Shown one piece after another: positions 24,711 to 33,628 of a stretch of DNA of 64,000 nt. Location: the NCBI RefSeq assembly GCF_963669205.1, contig NZ_OY769915.1, positions 2,330,001 to 2,394,000 of the forward strand, in the 5' to 3' direction. The position numbers and the translations under genes are program-made. Numbering within the stretch: the stretch's first letter is position 1; every line of letters starts with the position of its first letter. This DNA comes from an uncultured Roseibium sp. GTDB lineage: Bacteria; Pseudomonadota; Alphaproteobacteria; Rhizobiales; Stappiaceae. The notes beneath the pieces are model-generated. The model had not been told where the DNA came from and did not search any database. It saw nothing but the letters and a program-made list of their open reading frames with translations.

Positions 24711-26849
24711 ATGATCGAGCTTGTCATCATTGTTGTTTGTGGCCTCTTGTCCATTGCGTATGGCGCGTGGGCGATCCAGTCCGTCATGGCGGCGGATGCG
24801 GGAAATGCCCGCATGCAGGAAATCGCCGGAGCGATTCAGGAAGGGGCCAGTGCCTATCTCAACAGGCAATACACAACCATCGCCATCGTCGGCGCGGTTG
24901 TTTTCGTGCTCGCGTGGATACTGCTGTCCGGGCCCGCGGCAATCGGTTTTGCCATCGGGGCCGTCCTTTCAGGAGCTGCCGGTTACATCGGCATGATGGT
25001 CTCGGTTCGTGCCAATGTGCGCACGGCGCAGGCAGCCAGTCAGAGCCTTGGTGCCGGGCTGGAAATCGCCTTCAAGGCCGGTGCCGTTACCGGCCTTTTG
25101 GTCGCGGGCCTGGCGCTGCTGGGTGTCGCCGTCTATTACGCCATCCTGACAGGCATGATGGGATACGAGGCGACAGACCGCACGGTTATCGATGCGCTCG
25201 TCTCATTGGGCTTCGGTGCCTCGCTGATTTCGATCTTCGCACGTCTTGGCGGTGGTATCTTCACCAAGGGCGCTGACGTCGGTGGCGATCTTGTCGGCAA
25301 GGTCGAAGCGGGTATCCCGGAGGATGATCCGCGCAACCCCGCGACCATCGCCGACAACGTCGGCGACAATGTCGGTGACTGTGCAGGCATGGCGGCCGAC
25401 CTGTTCGAGACCTATGCCGTGACCGTTGTTGCAACCATGGTTCTGGCGTCGATCTTCTTCACCGGCGAAGCCGCGACGGACCTGATGCTGCTGCCGCTTC
25501 TGATCGGTGCAAGCTGCGTCGTGACCTCGATCATCGGGACCTTCTTCGTCAAACTTGGCGAAAACAACTCGATCATGGGTGCGCTCTACAAGGGCTTCAT
25601 CGCGACATCTGTGCTGTCGGCCGTTGCCCTGGCCGTGATTGTATTCGGCTGGCTGGGATCCGGCACCGAATACACCACGTCCGGCGGAGCTTCCTTCACC
25701 GGTTTCGATCTGTTCGTGTGCGGTATTGTGGGCCTGCTTGTGACGGGGCTCATCATCTGGGTCACGGAGTACTACACCGGCACGGAATACCGTCCGGTGA
25801 AGTCGATCGCCCAGGCATCGGTCACCGGTCACGGCACCAACGTGATCCAGGGTCTCGCAGTTTCCCTGGAGGCGACGGCGCTTCCGGCGATCATCATCAT
25901 CGCCGGCATCCTGGTGACCTACAGCTTTGCCGGATTGTTCGGCATCGCGATCGCTGTGACCACGATGCTTGCCCTGGCCGGAATGGTCGTGGCGCTTGAT
26001 GCATTCGGGCCGGTCACCGACAACGCGGGCGGCATCGCCGAAATGGCGGATCTTCCTGCGGAAGTGCGCACCACGACGGATGCGCTCGATGCGGTCGGGA
26101 ACACGACCAAGGCTGTGACGAAGGGCTATGCGATCGGTTCCGCGGGCCTGGGTGCTCTCGTGCTGTTCGCGGCCTACACGGAGGATCTGAAATACTTCTC
26201 CAGCACGGCTGAGGAAGGCTCGATCTTCGCAGGCATCAACGTGGACACGCTGTTCACGCTCTCCAACCCCTATGTCGTTGCCGGATTGCTGTTCGGCGGA
26301 TTGCTGCCGTATCTCTTCGGCGGGATCTCCATGACGGCTGTCGGCCGCGCTGCCGGTGCGGTGGTGGAGGAAGTCCGCCGCCAGTTCAAGGAGAAGCCGG
26401 GCATCATGGAGGGCACGGAGCGTCCCGACTACGGGCGTGCCGTGGACATGCTGACCAAGGCAGCGATCCGCGAGATGATCATACCCTCGCTGCTGCCGGT
26501 TCTGTCGCCGATCTTCGTGTTCTACGTCGTGCGTGCGGTCGCCACACCGGCGGATGCATTCGCTGCGCTCGGTGCCATGCTGCTCGGCGTTATCGTGACC
26601 GGCCTCTTCGTGGCCATCTCGATGACGGCAGGTGGTGGCGCCTGGGACAACGCCAAGAAGTCTTTCGAAGACGGCTTTACCGACAAGGACGGTGTCACTC
26701 ACGAAAAGGGTAGCGAGGCTCACAAGGCGTCGGTTACGGGCGATACGGTCGGCGATCCCTACAAGGACACGGCCGGTCCCGCAGTCAACCCGATGATCAA
26801 GATCACCAACATCATGGCGCTCTTGCTCCTGGCGATCCTGGCACACTGA
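24711..26849 (+). CDS. hppA: Membrane-bound proton-translocating pyrophosphatase
   Basis: 712 residues, about sixteen helices. The pyrophosphate-binding motifs are seen: GGGIFTKGADVGGDLVGKVE near 182, DNVGDNVGDCAGMAADLFE near 215, and DTVGDPYKDTAGPAVNP near the C-terminus. The determinant segment reads DAVGNTTKA, with Lys where potassium-dependent enzymes have Ala, so this is predicted to be the K+-independent H+-pumping class. It couples pyrophosphate hydrolysis to H+ export. GGAGGAAGT lies directly before the ATG. Confidence 0.96.
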   Translation: MIELVIIVVCGLLSIAYGAWAIQSVMAADAGNARMQEIAGAIQEGASAYLNRQYTTIAIVGAVVFVLAWILLSGPAAIGFAIGAVLSGAAGYIGMMVSVRANVRTAQAASQSLGAGLEIAFKAGAVTGLLVAGLALLGVAVYYAILTGMMGYEATDRTVIDALVSLGFGASLISIFARLGGGIFTKGADVGGDLVGKVEAGIPEDDPRNPATIADNVGDNVGDCAGMAADLFETYAVTVVATMVLASIFFTGEAATDLMLLPLLIGASCVVTSIIGTFFVKLGENNSIMGALYKGFIATSVLSAVALAVIVFGWLGSGTEYTTSGGASFTGFDLFVCGIVGLLVTGLIIWVTEYYTGTEYRPVKSIAQASVTGHGTNVIQGLAVSLEATALPAIIIIAGILVTYSFAGLFGIAIAVTTMLALAGMVVALDAFGPVTDNAGGIAEMADLPAEVRTTTDALDAVGNTTKAVTKGYAIGSAGLGALVLFAAYTEDLKYFSSTAEEGSIFAGINVDTLFTLSNPYVVAGLLFGGLLPYLFGGISMTAVGRAAGAVVEEVRRQFKEKPGIMEGTERPDYGRAVDMLTKAAIREMIIPSLLPVLSPIFVFYVVRAVATPADAFAALGAMLLGVIVTGLFVAISMTAGGGAWDNAKKSFEDGFTDKDGVTHEKGSEAHKASVTGDTVGDPYKDTAGPAVNPMIKITNIMALLLLAILAH

Positions 26850-26901
26850 CGGAAACCTCCCGCTTGCTTTGCGAGCGGGAACGCTTTTGCCGAAACAAAA
26901 G

Positions 26902-26939
26902 AACGGCGGGCCTCTCAGGAGGCTCGCCGTTGCTTTTTT
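26902..26939 (+). terminator. Intrinsic terminator after hppA
   Basis: A 13-base stem (AACGGCGGGCCTC with GAGGCTCGCCGTT, one G-T pair), loop TCAG, and then GCTTTTTT. A smaller hairpin (CCCGCTTGC/GCGAGCGGG, loop TTT) lies about 35 bases earlier. It ends just before the convergent GT2 gene. Confidence 0.9.
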
Positions 26940-26945
26940 GATGGG

Positions 26946-27926
26946 TCAGGAAACGATTTTGCTCTGGGGCGAGATCTGCCGGCTGACCAGGATTTCATCG
27001 ATGAAATCCTGGTAGTCGAGTTCCGACGTAACCGTTCCGCTGCGGACGACGCCGGTGAGCATGAGGGTCATGAGTGCAAGCACGCCTGTCTGCAGGAACA
27101 TGAGGATCATGATGCCGAGCACCACCGACGCCCAGCCGGGTGTTGAATAGCCGATGGTCTTCAGGATGACGGCCGTCGAACCGAACACGACGCACAGCGC
27201 GGCAACGATCGCCGAGGCGATGCCGACGCGCACCAGAACGTCCTCGGCGAAGACCATCATGCCCTTGAAGCCATGGAGTGCGAGGCCGACGAAATTCATC
27301 TTCGACTGGCCGGCGTAGCGTGGACCGCGATCCTGCGGGCAGGTTGCAATGCGGAGCTTGGACGCGAGAACCGCGGAAGCAACATGGATCGACAGCTCCG
27401 GCATGGCCGCCAGCCGTTTGACGCCCATCGGCTTCATTGCCATGAAGTTGCCGAAACTGATCGTCCGGCCCGTGATGATGCGGAACAGGCGCTTGTAGAT
27501 CTTGTAGAAGGTCTTGAAGCGCATCGTCTCGAAACGGCTCTTGCGCCGTGCAACGACCACATCGACATCGTCCTTGCTGAGCGCGCTCAGCAAATTCGGT
27601 ATGGAAGAGGGGAGATCCTCTCCGTCGGAATCCATCACGACCACCCGCTGATTCTCGTTGATATGCGTTGAAACATATCCGACGCCGATCGCGATCGCCT
27701 TCTGGTGGCCGACATTGCGTCTCAGCTTCAGGACGGTTCCCCTGGCGCCTGCCTGATCAAGGCTTGAGGTATCAAGCGGCTGTTTGACCGAGCCGTCGTC
27801 GACGGCAACGATATAGACACTGTCACCGAGTTCTGACTTCAACTCCTGAAACAGCCGGCTGCTGGCCTCGAAGTCTTCGTAGACCGGTGTGACGATAATG
27901 ATGCGGGCGTCCGTCGGGATCATCAA
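26946..27926 (-). CDS. Family 2 glycosyltransferase with C-terminal membrane helices (DPM1/GtrB-like)
   Basis: 326 residues. N-terminal GT-A domain: RIIIVTPVYED, VAVDDGS, RNVGHQKAIAIG and the metal-binding VVMDSDGEDLPSSI near residues 93-106. Two hydrophobic helices near 240-262 and 272-295 anchor it to the membrane. Such enzymes usually move a sugar to polyprenyl phosphate. Its start lies four bases after the frameshifted UDP-glucuronate decarboxylase gene, so it probably handles the same nucleotide sugar branch. That link is inference. Confidence 0.87.
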   Translation of the reverse strand: MMIPTDARIIIVTPVYEDFEASSRLFQELKSELGDSVYIVAVDDGSVKQPLDTSSLDQAGARGTVLKLRRNVGHQKAIAIGVGYVSTHINENQRVVVMDSDGEDLPSSIPNLLSALSKDDVDVVVARRKSRFETMRFKTFYKIYKRLFRIITGRTISFGNFMAMKPMGVKRLAAMPELSIHVASAVLASKLRIATCPQDRGPRYAGQSKMNFVGLALHGFKGMMVFAEDVLVRVGIASAIVAALCVVFGSTAVILKTIGYSTPGWASVVLGIMILMFLQTGVLALMTLMLTGVVRSGTVTSELDYQDFIDEILVSRQISPQSKIVS

Positions 27927-27929
27927 GGT

Positions 27930-28873
27930 TCACAGTTCCCTGAAATAGGCGATGGTCTTCTGGAGTCCCTCTTTGAGAGGGATTTTGGGAGCCCAGTCAA
28001 GTTCCGACTTCGCCAGCGCGATGTTCGGCTGACGCTGTTTCGGGTCGTCATGCGGAAGCGGGTGGTAGATGAGTTTCGAACGCCCGCCAACGAGATCCAG
28101 GACGGTTTCGGCGAGTTCGCGGATCGTGAATTCGGACGGATTGCCGAGATTGATCGGACCGGTCAGCTCACCGGGCGAGGCCATCAGACGGACGAAGCCG
28201 TCGATGAGATCGTCGACATAGCAGAAGCTGCGCGTTTGCAGCCCGTCTCCGTAGATCGTGATGTCGTTGCCCTGCAAGGCCTGCACGATGAAATTGCTGA
28301 CGACCCTGCCGTCATTGGGGTGCATGCGCGGTCCGTATGTGTTGAAGATGCGGGCGACCTTGATCTCCAGGCCATGCTGGCGGTTGTAGTCGAAGAAGAG
28401 TGTTTCCGCGCAGCGCTTGCCTTCATCGTAGCACGAGCGGACGCCGATCGGATTGACGCGGCCCCAGTAGTCTTCGGTTTGCGGGTGAACCTCGGGGTCT
28501 CCGTAGACCTCGCTCGTGGAGGCCTGAAAGATGCGTGCCCTGGTGCGTTTGGCAAGGCCGAGCATATTGATGGACCCATGGACGCTCGTCTTTGTCGTCT
28601 GGACCGGGTCGCGCTGGTATGGACGGGCGAGGCCGGGCAGGCGAGATTGTAGATTTCATCGACCTCCAGATAGATCGGAAACGTGACGTCGTGCCGTTGA
28701 AACTCGAAATGCGGGTTTGCGAGCAAATGGGAAATGTTGTCCTTGGTGCCGCTGTAGAGATTGTCGATGCACAGCACATCGGCACCTTCGTCCAGTAGGC
28801 GCTCGCACAGATGCGATCCCAGAAACCCGGCGCCGCCCGTAACGAGAATTCTTTTCCTGTTCGCAACTTTCAT
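27930..28873 (-). pseudogene. UDP-glucuronate decarboxylase (UDP-xylose synthase), one-base frameshift
   Basis: Two overlapping frames together encode a full-length short-chain dehydrogenase-type decarboxylase (about 314 residues if one base is restored). The N-terminal frame gives RILVTGGAGFLGSHLCERLLDEG and EIYNLACPASPVH. The second gives SVHGSINMLGLAKRTRARIFQASTSEVYGDPEVHPQTEDYWG, the active-site YDEGKR with Tyr-x3-Lys, and the rest. Between them the expected VHYQRDPVQTTKT is broken because one T (minus strand) is missing at about 28619. All key residues survive in one frame or the other. Either the gene is newly broken or the base was lost in sequencing. Confidence 0.88.
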
Positions 28874-29215
28874 GAATTCAATTCCCGCGCCCTGGGTTCT
28901 GTTTCTTTGTTTTGATCACGTCCGCACCCTTGCCTTGCACGCACAGGCAGCGTTCCCTTGAACACATGCGGTTTACTCTGAAAGCGGCAGCTTTCACAAG
29001 CTCGGCCTTATGCGTCGGTGTAGAGCAGGGGCAAGGCGGGGTCCCAGGGACGCTGGTTCCGCTGGCACTCAATATAACAAGGGCCGAAGGAGAGGGCGGT
29101 TGACGCCCGGAAACAGAAGTTACGTTTCACGAGACCGACTGGCGTGGCAGCGAGCTGACCTGCCGCTGTGCGCCGTTGTCTGTTTTGCCTGGGTGTCCGT
29201 GTCACGCCGTCTCGG
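28874..29215. other. Intergenic region without recognised gene
   Basis: About 340 bases between the decarboxylase start and the bamE stop. Short open frames exist on both strands, but none has a plausible ribosome site or family resemblance. No tRNA, terminator with T tract or repeat was recognised. The part next to 28873 must hold the promoter of the decarboxylase-GT2 pair. Confidence 0.6.
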
Positions 29216-29653
29216 CTAGAGCCCAAGGCCCGGGTTGGTCGCACCCCGGAGGATCTGCGTCAGGAAGCCGTAGTCCGCACCGCCCGTACGGGTCTTGCGG
29301 GTGACGATATCGACGATCTTGCCGTCTTCGAGCGTGTAGTTGCCGAGATCCTGAACAAATCCGTCATCGTCGAAGTAGATTGCCACGACGCGTTGCTCGA
29401 CAATGTCGGGTGACAGAAAGGCCGTGGTCGCCGTTTTCTGGGAGATATAGTAATAGGCATCGCCGCTCAGGCTTGAAGTTGTTGAGGGCGAACCTAGAAC
29501 CAATTCGACCTGCTCTCGGCTTGAGCCAACTTGCACCTGGTTCAGCATGGATGTTGTCACGACATGTCCATGCGTATAGGTGGAGGTGAAGCAACCGCCG
29601 AGCGGCAGGGTCGCCAGAAGCGGAAGGATCAGGGCGCTCGCCTTGAAGTTCAT
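29216..29653 (-). CDS. bamE: Outer membrane protein assembly factor BamE (SmpA/OmlA)
   Basis: 145 residues. Lipoprotein signal MNFKASALILPLLATLPLGGC with lipobox LGGC. The mature domain has the SmpA/OmlA pattern: VQVGSSREQVELVLGSPSTTSSLSGDAYYYISQK and VAIYFDDDGFVQDLGNYTLEDGKIVD. It is an accessory of the BAM complex that inserts beta-barrels into the outer membrane. It is divergent from the cytochrome bc1 chaperone gene, sharing a 114-base promoter region. Confidence 0.93.
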   Translation of the reverse strand: MNFKASALILPLLATLPLGGCFTSTYTHGHVVTTSMLNQVQVGSSREQVELVLGSPSTTSSLSGDAYYYISQKTATTAFLSPDIVEQRVVAIYFDDDGFVQDLGNYTLEDGKIVDIVTRKTRTGGADYGFLTQILRGATNPGLGL

Positions 29654-29767
29654 TTAAGAAGTCCCGTTTCGCCAGGCCACACCGGCCGATCTTGTATTTC
29701 GTTGCTTGGCAAATTCACTATCGTGGGATAGGGCACAAGGCAACACCTGAGTCAAATGGAGACGGTC

Positions 29768-30316
29768 ATGGTATTCGGCCTGTTTCGCCGCCGGTCCACC
29801 GAAGCTGAGCACAAGGTCTATTGTGAAATCGTGGCCCAAGCGCGGCAGCCCGGATTTTATACAGACTTTCTTGTGCCGGATACGATAGACGGCAGATTTG
29901 ATCTTATCGTGTTGCACGCAGTGCTTTATTTCAGGCGGATGAGGGGCGAGGGAGCGAAGGTTTCGCAGTTCGCCCAGGCGGTATTCGATCTGTTTTTCCA
30001 GGACATGGACGCCTCCCTTCGCGAAATGGGCGTGAGCGATACACGCGTTCCGAAGAAGGTCAAGGTTATGGGGGAAGCCTTCTATGGCCGGGCGGATGCG
30101 TACATCCCCGCCATTGACGCTGCTGATGCGGAAGAACTCGCAGCAGCGCTGGGACGCAATCTGTTTCCGGACAATCCCGAGCCGATGGCGCAGATGCGTC
30201 TTGCCCGCTATATGCTGGGCGCAGCAGACTCATTGTCAGGACAGGCAACCGCTGACCTCTTGCAGGGACAGCTGAGTTGGCCGGATCCTGGAGCTTACAA
30301 GGATTTGCCGGTGTAA
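29768..30316 (+). CDS. Ubiquinol-cytochrome c chaperone family protein (Cbp3/UQCC1-like)
   Basis: 182 residues, soluble, mainly helical. MVFGLFRRRSTEAEHKVYCEIVAQARQPGFYTDFLVPDTIDGRFDLIVLHAVLYFRRM is typical of the PF03981 domain of the mitochondrial and alphaproteobacterial bc1 assembly chaperones. ATG at 29768 is preferred because GGAG lies six bases upstream; 29756 is an alternative. The next gene, 22 bases on, encodes a DUF177 protein, a common alphaproteobacterial arrangement. Confidence 0.9.
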   Translation: MVFGLFRRRSTEAEHKVYCEIVAQARQPGFYTDFLVPDTIDGRFDLIVLHAVLYFRRMRGEGAKVSQFAQAVFDLFFQDMDASLREMGVSDTRVPKKVKVMGEAFYGRADAYIPAIDAADAEELAAALGRNLFPDNPEPMAQMRLARYMLGAADSLSGQATADLLQGQLSWPDPGAYKDLPV

Positions 30317-30338
30317 AACGGCAACGGAAAACCGGAAA

Positions 30339-30908
30339 ATGACCAAGGAAACATTCCCATACCCTTTCAAGGTGAACGCGAATCGAGTCGTCGACAAGGA
30401 TGAAGCGATCACCGTCAAACCCGATGCCGCCGCCCTGGAAGCGATCGCCGCCGCTTATGACCTGGTCGCCATCCGCGACCTGGAGGCCCGCTTCACGCTG
30501 AAACCCTATCGCAAGGCTGGTGTCCGGGTTGTCGGTCCGGTCCTGGCAATGGTGACACAAACCTGTGTGGTCACCCTGGAACCCTTCGAAAGCGAGCTGA
30601 AACTGGACGTGGACCGGACCTTCGAACCGGCGTCGAGCAGGTCCGGGAAGATCCGCGACCTCAACGAAGACGGCGAGATCGAAATCGATCTCGAGTCTCT
30701 GGATCCCCCCGACCTCGTCGTTGACGGCGTCGTCGACCTGGGCGCGGCCATCTGCGAAGAACTCGCTCTTTCGCTCGATCCGTTTCCGAGAAAACCCGGC
30801 GTGGAGTTTCAAGGCGGCGAGCCGGAAACCGGGGAGGAAGACGAAGGCGACAAGGAACCTTCCCCTTTTGCGGCGCTGGAGGCTTTAAAATCCAGGCAGG
30901 AAGACTGA
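30339..30908 (+). CDS. DUF177 family protein (YceD-like)
   Basis: 189 residues. Shows the DUF177 core: GPVLAMVTQTCVVTLEPFESELKLDVDRTFEP and the acidic segment EIDLESLDPPDLVVDGVVDLGAAICEELALSLDPFPRKPG. The C-terminus is rich in Glu and Asp. Members lie near rpmF and plsX in many bacteria and have been linked to 23S rRNA or ribosome biogenesis. Here rpmF is not between it and plsX; about 210 bases without a gene are seen instead. Confidence 0.9.
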   Translation: MTKETFPYPFKVNANRVVDKDEAITVKPDAAALEAIAAAYDLVAIRDLEARFTLKPYRKAGVRVVGPVLAMVTQTCVVTLEPFESELKLDVDRTFEPASSRSGKIRDLNEDGEIEIDLESLDPPDLVVDGVVDLGAAICEELALSLDPFPRKPGVEFQGGEPETGEEDEGDKEPSPFAALEALKSRQED

Positions 30909-31121
30909 AATAGCGGGTTTCGCGGCGAGTGCCGGGCATCTGCGCAATGTCATGGGTGGATGTTTTGGGCGTAAGTTCGCAAAGAGTTCAGGAAAACGGT
31001 TGTCACTCCGGGCAAAACCGTTATGTTCGCGCCCGACTCCAGCCCCTCCGGGAAGGGTGTTGACCCGCAGGTGCGCTGACCAGTGCCGTCCTTTTGTGTG
31101 AAACGTTAAAAGACCTTCTGA

Positions 31122-32186
31122 ATGGCGAAGACAATTCCGATTTCCTTGGATGCCATGGGCGGCGACAGCGGGGCTGAAGTCGTTATTCCCGGCGCAGAGA
31201 TCGCACTTGTTCGTCACCCCGAGATCCGTTTCCTGCTTTACGGAAACGAGAATGTCATTCGCCCGTTGCTCGAACAGTACCCCCGGGTCAGGGACGCGTC
31301 GGTTCTGCATCATTGCGACGTCTCCATTGCCATGGACACGAAACCGAGCCAGGCCCTGCGCCAGGGCCGATGGCGGTCCAGCATGTGGCGATCCATCGAA
31401 GCGGTGAAATCCGGTGATGCCTCTGTGGCCGTCTCTGCTGGAAACACCGGCGCGTTGATGGCCATGTCGAAATTCTGTCTGCGCACGATGGCTAATATCG
31501 AACGCCCGGCCATTGCGGCGATCTGGCCGACCACACGCGGGGAGTCGGTCGTTCTGGATGTCGGGGCAACGATCGGGGCCGACGCGCAGCAACTGATAGA
31601 TTTCGCCATCCTCGGTGGCGCTATGGCACGCGCGCTGTTTGGTGTTCAGCGCCCGAGCGTCGGACTTCTCAATATCGGTGTCGAGGAAGTCAAGGGGCTC
31701 GAGGAAGTCAGGACCGCCGGGCGGCTTCTGCGGGAAACACCGCTGCGTTCGCTTGAATATGCAGGCTTTGTCGAAGGGGATGATCTCGGCAAGGGCACCG
31801 TTGATGTCGTCGTGACCGAGGGATTTGCAGGCAACATTGCGCTCAAGACAGCCGAGGGCACCGCGAAGCAGATCGGCAGTTACTTGCGCTCCGCGATGAA
31901 TCGAACCTTCATGTCCAAGATCGGCTATCTGTTCGCCAAAGGCGCTTTTGATCTGCTTCGCGAGAAGATGGATCCCCGCAAGGTGAACGGTGGAGTGTTT
32001 CTCGGGCTGAACGGAATTGTGATCAAAAGCCATGGAGGCACGGACGCTGAAGGCTATGCTTCGGCGATTGATCTGGCCTATGACATGGTGAAAAACGAGT
32101 TGACGCACAAGATCGCGCAGGATCTTGTGCACTACCATCGCGGCCGCTTCGCAGAAGCCGCGCCGACAACGGAAGGTGATTTGTGA
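31122..32186 (+). CDS. plsX: Phosphate acyltransferase
   Basis: 354 residues. Typical start ISLDAMGGDSGAEVVIPGAEIAL, then SAGNTGALMAMSKFCLRTM, RPAIAAIWPT and the C-terminal NGIVIKSHGGTDAEGYASAIDLAYDM. It converts acyl-ACP to acyl phosphate for PlsY in phospholipid synthesis. The stop overlaps the fabH start as GTGA, so the two are coupled. Confidence 0.96.
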   Translation: MAKTIPISLDAMGGDSGAEVVIPGAEIALVRHPEIRFLLYGNENVIRPLLEQYPRVRDASVLHHCDVSIAMDTKPSQALRQGRWRSSMWRSIEAVKSGDASVAVSAGNTGALMAMSKFCLRTMANIERPAIAAIWPTTRGESVVLDVGATIGADAQQLIDFAILGGAMARALFGVQRPSVGLLNIGVEEVKGLEEVRTAGRLLRETPLRSLEYAGFVEGDDLGKGTVDVVVTEGFAGNIALKTAEGTAKQIGSYLRSAMNRTFMSKIGYLFAKGAFDLLREKMDPRKVNGGVFLGLNGIVIKSHGGTDAEGYASAIDLAYDMVKNELTHKIAQDLVHYHRGRFAEAAPTTEGDL

Positions 32187-33160
32187 GCGTAGTCCGTTCG
32201 ACCGTGACCGGGTGCGGCAGTTATCTGCCCGACAATGTTCTTACCAATGACGATCTTGCAAGGCAGGTCGACACGTCAGACGAGTGGATCGTCCAGCGGA
32301 CCGGCATCAGGCAACGTCACATTGCCGCCGAAGGCGAGGTAACCTCCGATCTCGCCCTGGAGGCGGCCCGCCGTGCGCTGGAAAGCGCCGGACGCAAGGC
32401 GGAAGACATCGATACGATCATTCTTGCGACGGCAACGCCCGACAACACGTTTCCGGCAACGTCCGTGACGGTGCAGGCCAAGCTGGGTATCACCCAGGGC
32501 TTCGCCTTCGACGTGCAGGCCGTCTGTTCGGGTTTCGTCTATGCGATGACCACGGCTGACGCCTATATCCGCGCAGGCGTGTCGGAGCGCTGCCTTGTCA
32601 TAGGCGCGGAAACCTTTTCCAGGATACTTGACTGGGAAGACAGGACGACTTGCGTGTTGTTCGGTGACGGCGCGGGAGCCGTGGTTCTTGAGAAAACCGC
32701 GGGCTCGGGTGCGAATGCCGACCGGGGAATACTCACCAGCCACCTGCGTTCGGATGGCCGGCACAAGGAAAAACTCTATGTCGATGGCGGACCATCATCG
32801 ACACAAACGGTTGGTCATCTTCGCATGGAAGGCCGCGAGGTCTTCAAGCATGCGGTCGGCATGATCACGGACGTCATTGAGGACGCCTACGCGGCGACGG
32901 GATTGACGTCTGAAGACCTGGATTGGTTCGTGCCGCACCAGGCGAATAAGCGCATCATTGATGCGAGCGCGAAAAAGCTCGGCATCGCTCCTGAAAAAGT
33001 TGTCACAACCGTGCAGTTGCATGGCAACACTTCTGCAGCTTCGATCCCGCTGGCGCTCGACACGGCGCTGAAGGACGGACGTGTCAAAAACAACGACCTT
33101 GTGATGCTCGAGGCGATGGGGGGCGGCTTCACCTGGGGATCGGTTCTCCTGCGCTGGTGA
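32183..33160 (+). CDS. fabH: 3-oxoacyl-ACP synthase III
   Basis: 325 residues; starts the fatty-acid cycle by joining acetyl-CoA and malonyl-ACP. Catalytic Cys in DVQAVCSGFVYAM near residue 113, His in WFVPHQANKRI, and Asn in LHGNTSAASIPLAL. The start is GTG at 32183, overlapping plsX. It precedes ihfA by 143 bases. Confidence 0.96.
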   Translation: MSVVRSTVTGCGSYLPDNVLTNDDLARQVDTSDEWIVQRTGIRQRHIAAEGEVTSDLALEAARRALESAGRKAEDIDTIILATATPDNTFPATSVTVQAKLGITQGFAFDVQAVCSGFVYAMTTADAYIRAGVSERCLVIGAETFSRILDWEDRTTCVLFGDGAGAVVLEKTAGSGANADRGILTSHLRSDGRHKEKLYVDGGPSSTQTVGHLRMEGREVFKHAVGMITDVIEDAYAATGLTSEDLDWFVPHQANKRIIDASAKKLGIAPEKVVTTVQLHGNTSAASIPLALDTALKDGRVKNNDLVMLEAMGGGFTWGSVLLRW

Positions 33161-33245
33161 TTGGCGACAATTGCATTGCCGACAAATATTATCTTGAGGT
33201 GGAGTTCCGGTTGACCGGCCCGCCGTGAGGCAATACCGTAGGGCC

Positions 33246-33267
33246 TTGCATTGGAGTTCCATTGCAA
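33246..33267. promoter_or_regulatory. Near-perfect palindrome upstream of ihfA
   Basis: TTGCATTGGA and TCCATTGCAA form arms matching at nine of ten positions around GT, 37 bases before the ihfA start. It is not an IHF consensus. It may be an operator or an mRNA hairpin in the ihfA leader. Confidence 0.4.
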
Positions 33268-33303
33268 AATCAGCCAGATCGCTGGCATCTTTGTGGAGGG
33301 GTC

Positions 33304-33618
33304 ATGGGCAATCGGACTATTACCCGTGCGGATTTGTGTGAAGCCGTTTATCAAAAGGTCGGCCTCTCGCGAACCGAGTCGTCAGAACTGGTCGAGCGTG
33401 TACTTTCTGAAATTTCGGACTGTCTTGTTACCGGCGAATCGGTAAAATTATCAAGCTTCGGTTCATTTGTGGTCCGTTCCAAGGGGGAGCGCATAGGCCG
33501 CAATCCGAAGACAGGTGAGGAAGTACCGATTTCACCGCGTCGCGTGATGGTGTTCAAGCCATCAAACGTATTGAAGCAGCGGATCAATGATGCGCTGACA
33601 GGGCAGGCGAGCAAATAA
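33304..33618 (+). CDS. ihfA: Integration host factor, alpha subunit
   Basis: 104 residues. MGNRTITRADLCEAVYQKVGLSRTESSELVERVL, then LSSFGSFVVRSKGERIGRNPKTGEEVPISPRRVMVFKPS with the DNA-intercalating arm. It binds and bends DNA as a heterodimer with IhfB. ATG at 33304 with GGAGGGG upstream gives the usual length. Directly followed by a MerR gene, a Rhizobiales arrangement. Confidence 0.96.
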   Translation: MGNRTITRADLCEAVYQKVGLSRTESSELVERVLSEISDCLVTGESVKLSSFGSFVVRSKGERIGRNPKTGEEVPISPRRVMVFKPSNVLKQRINDALTGQASK

Positions 33619-33628
33619 CAACGACCGG

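Noticed and set aside
25203..26846. Long leftward open frame opposite hppA
   Set aside because: Composition (His/Arg/Asp-rich, no hydrophobic core) is that of an antisense shadow.
28184..28873. Programmed frameshift in the decarboxylase gene
   Set aside because: No slippery heptamer or stimulatory structure is apparent at 28619; homologues are encoded in one frame.
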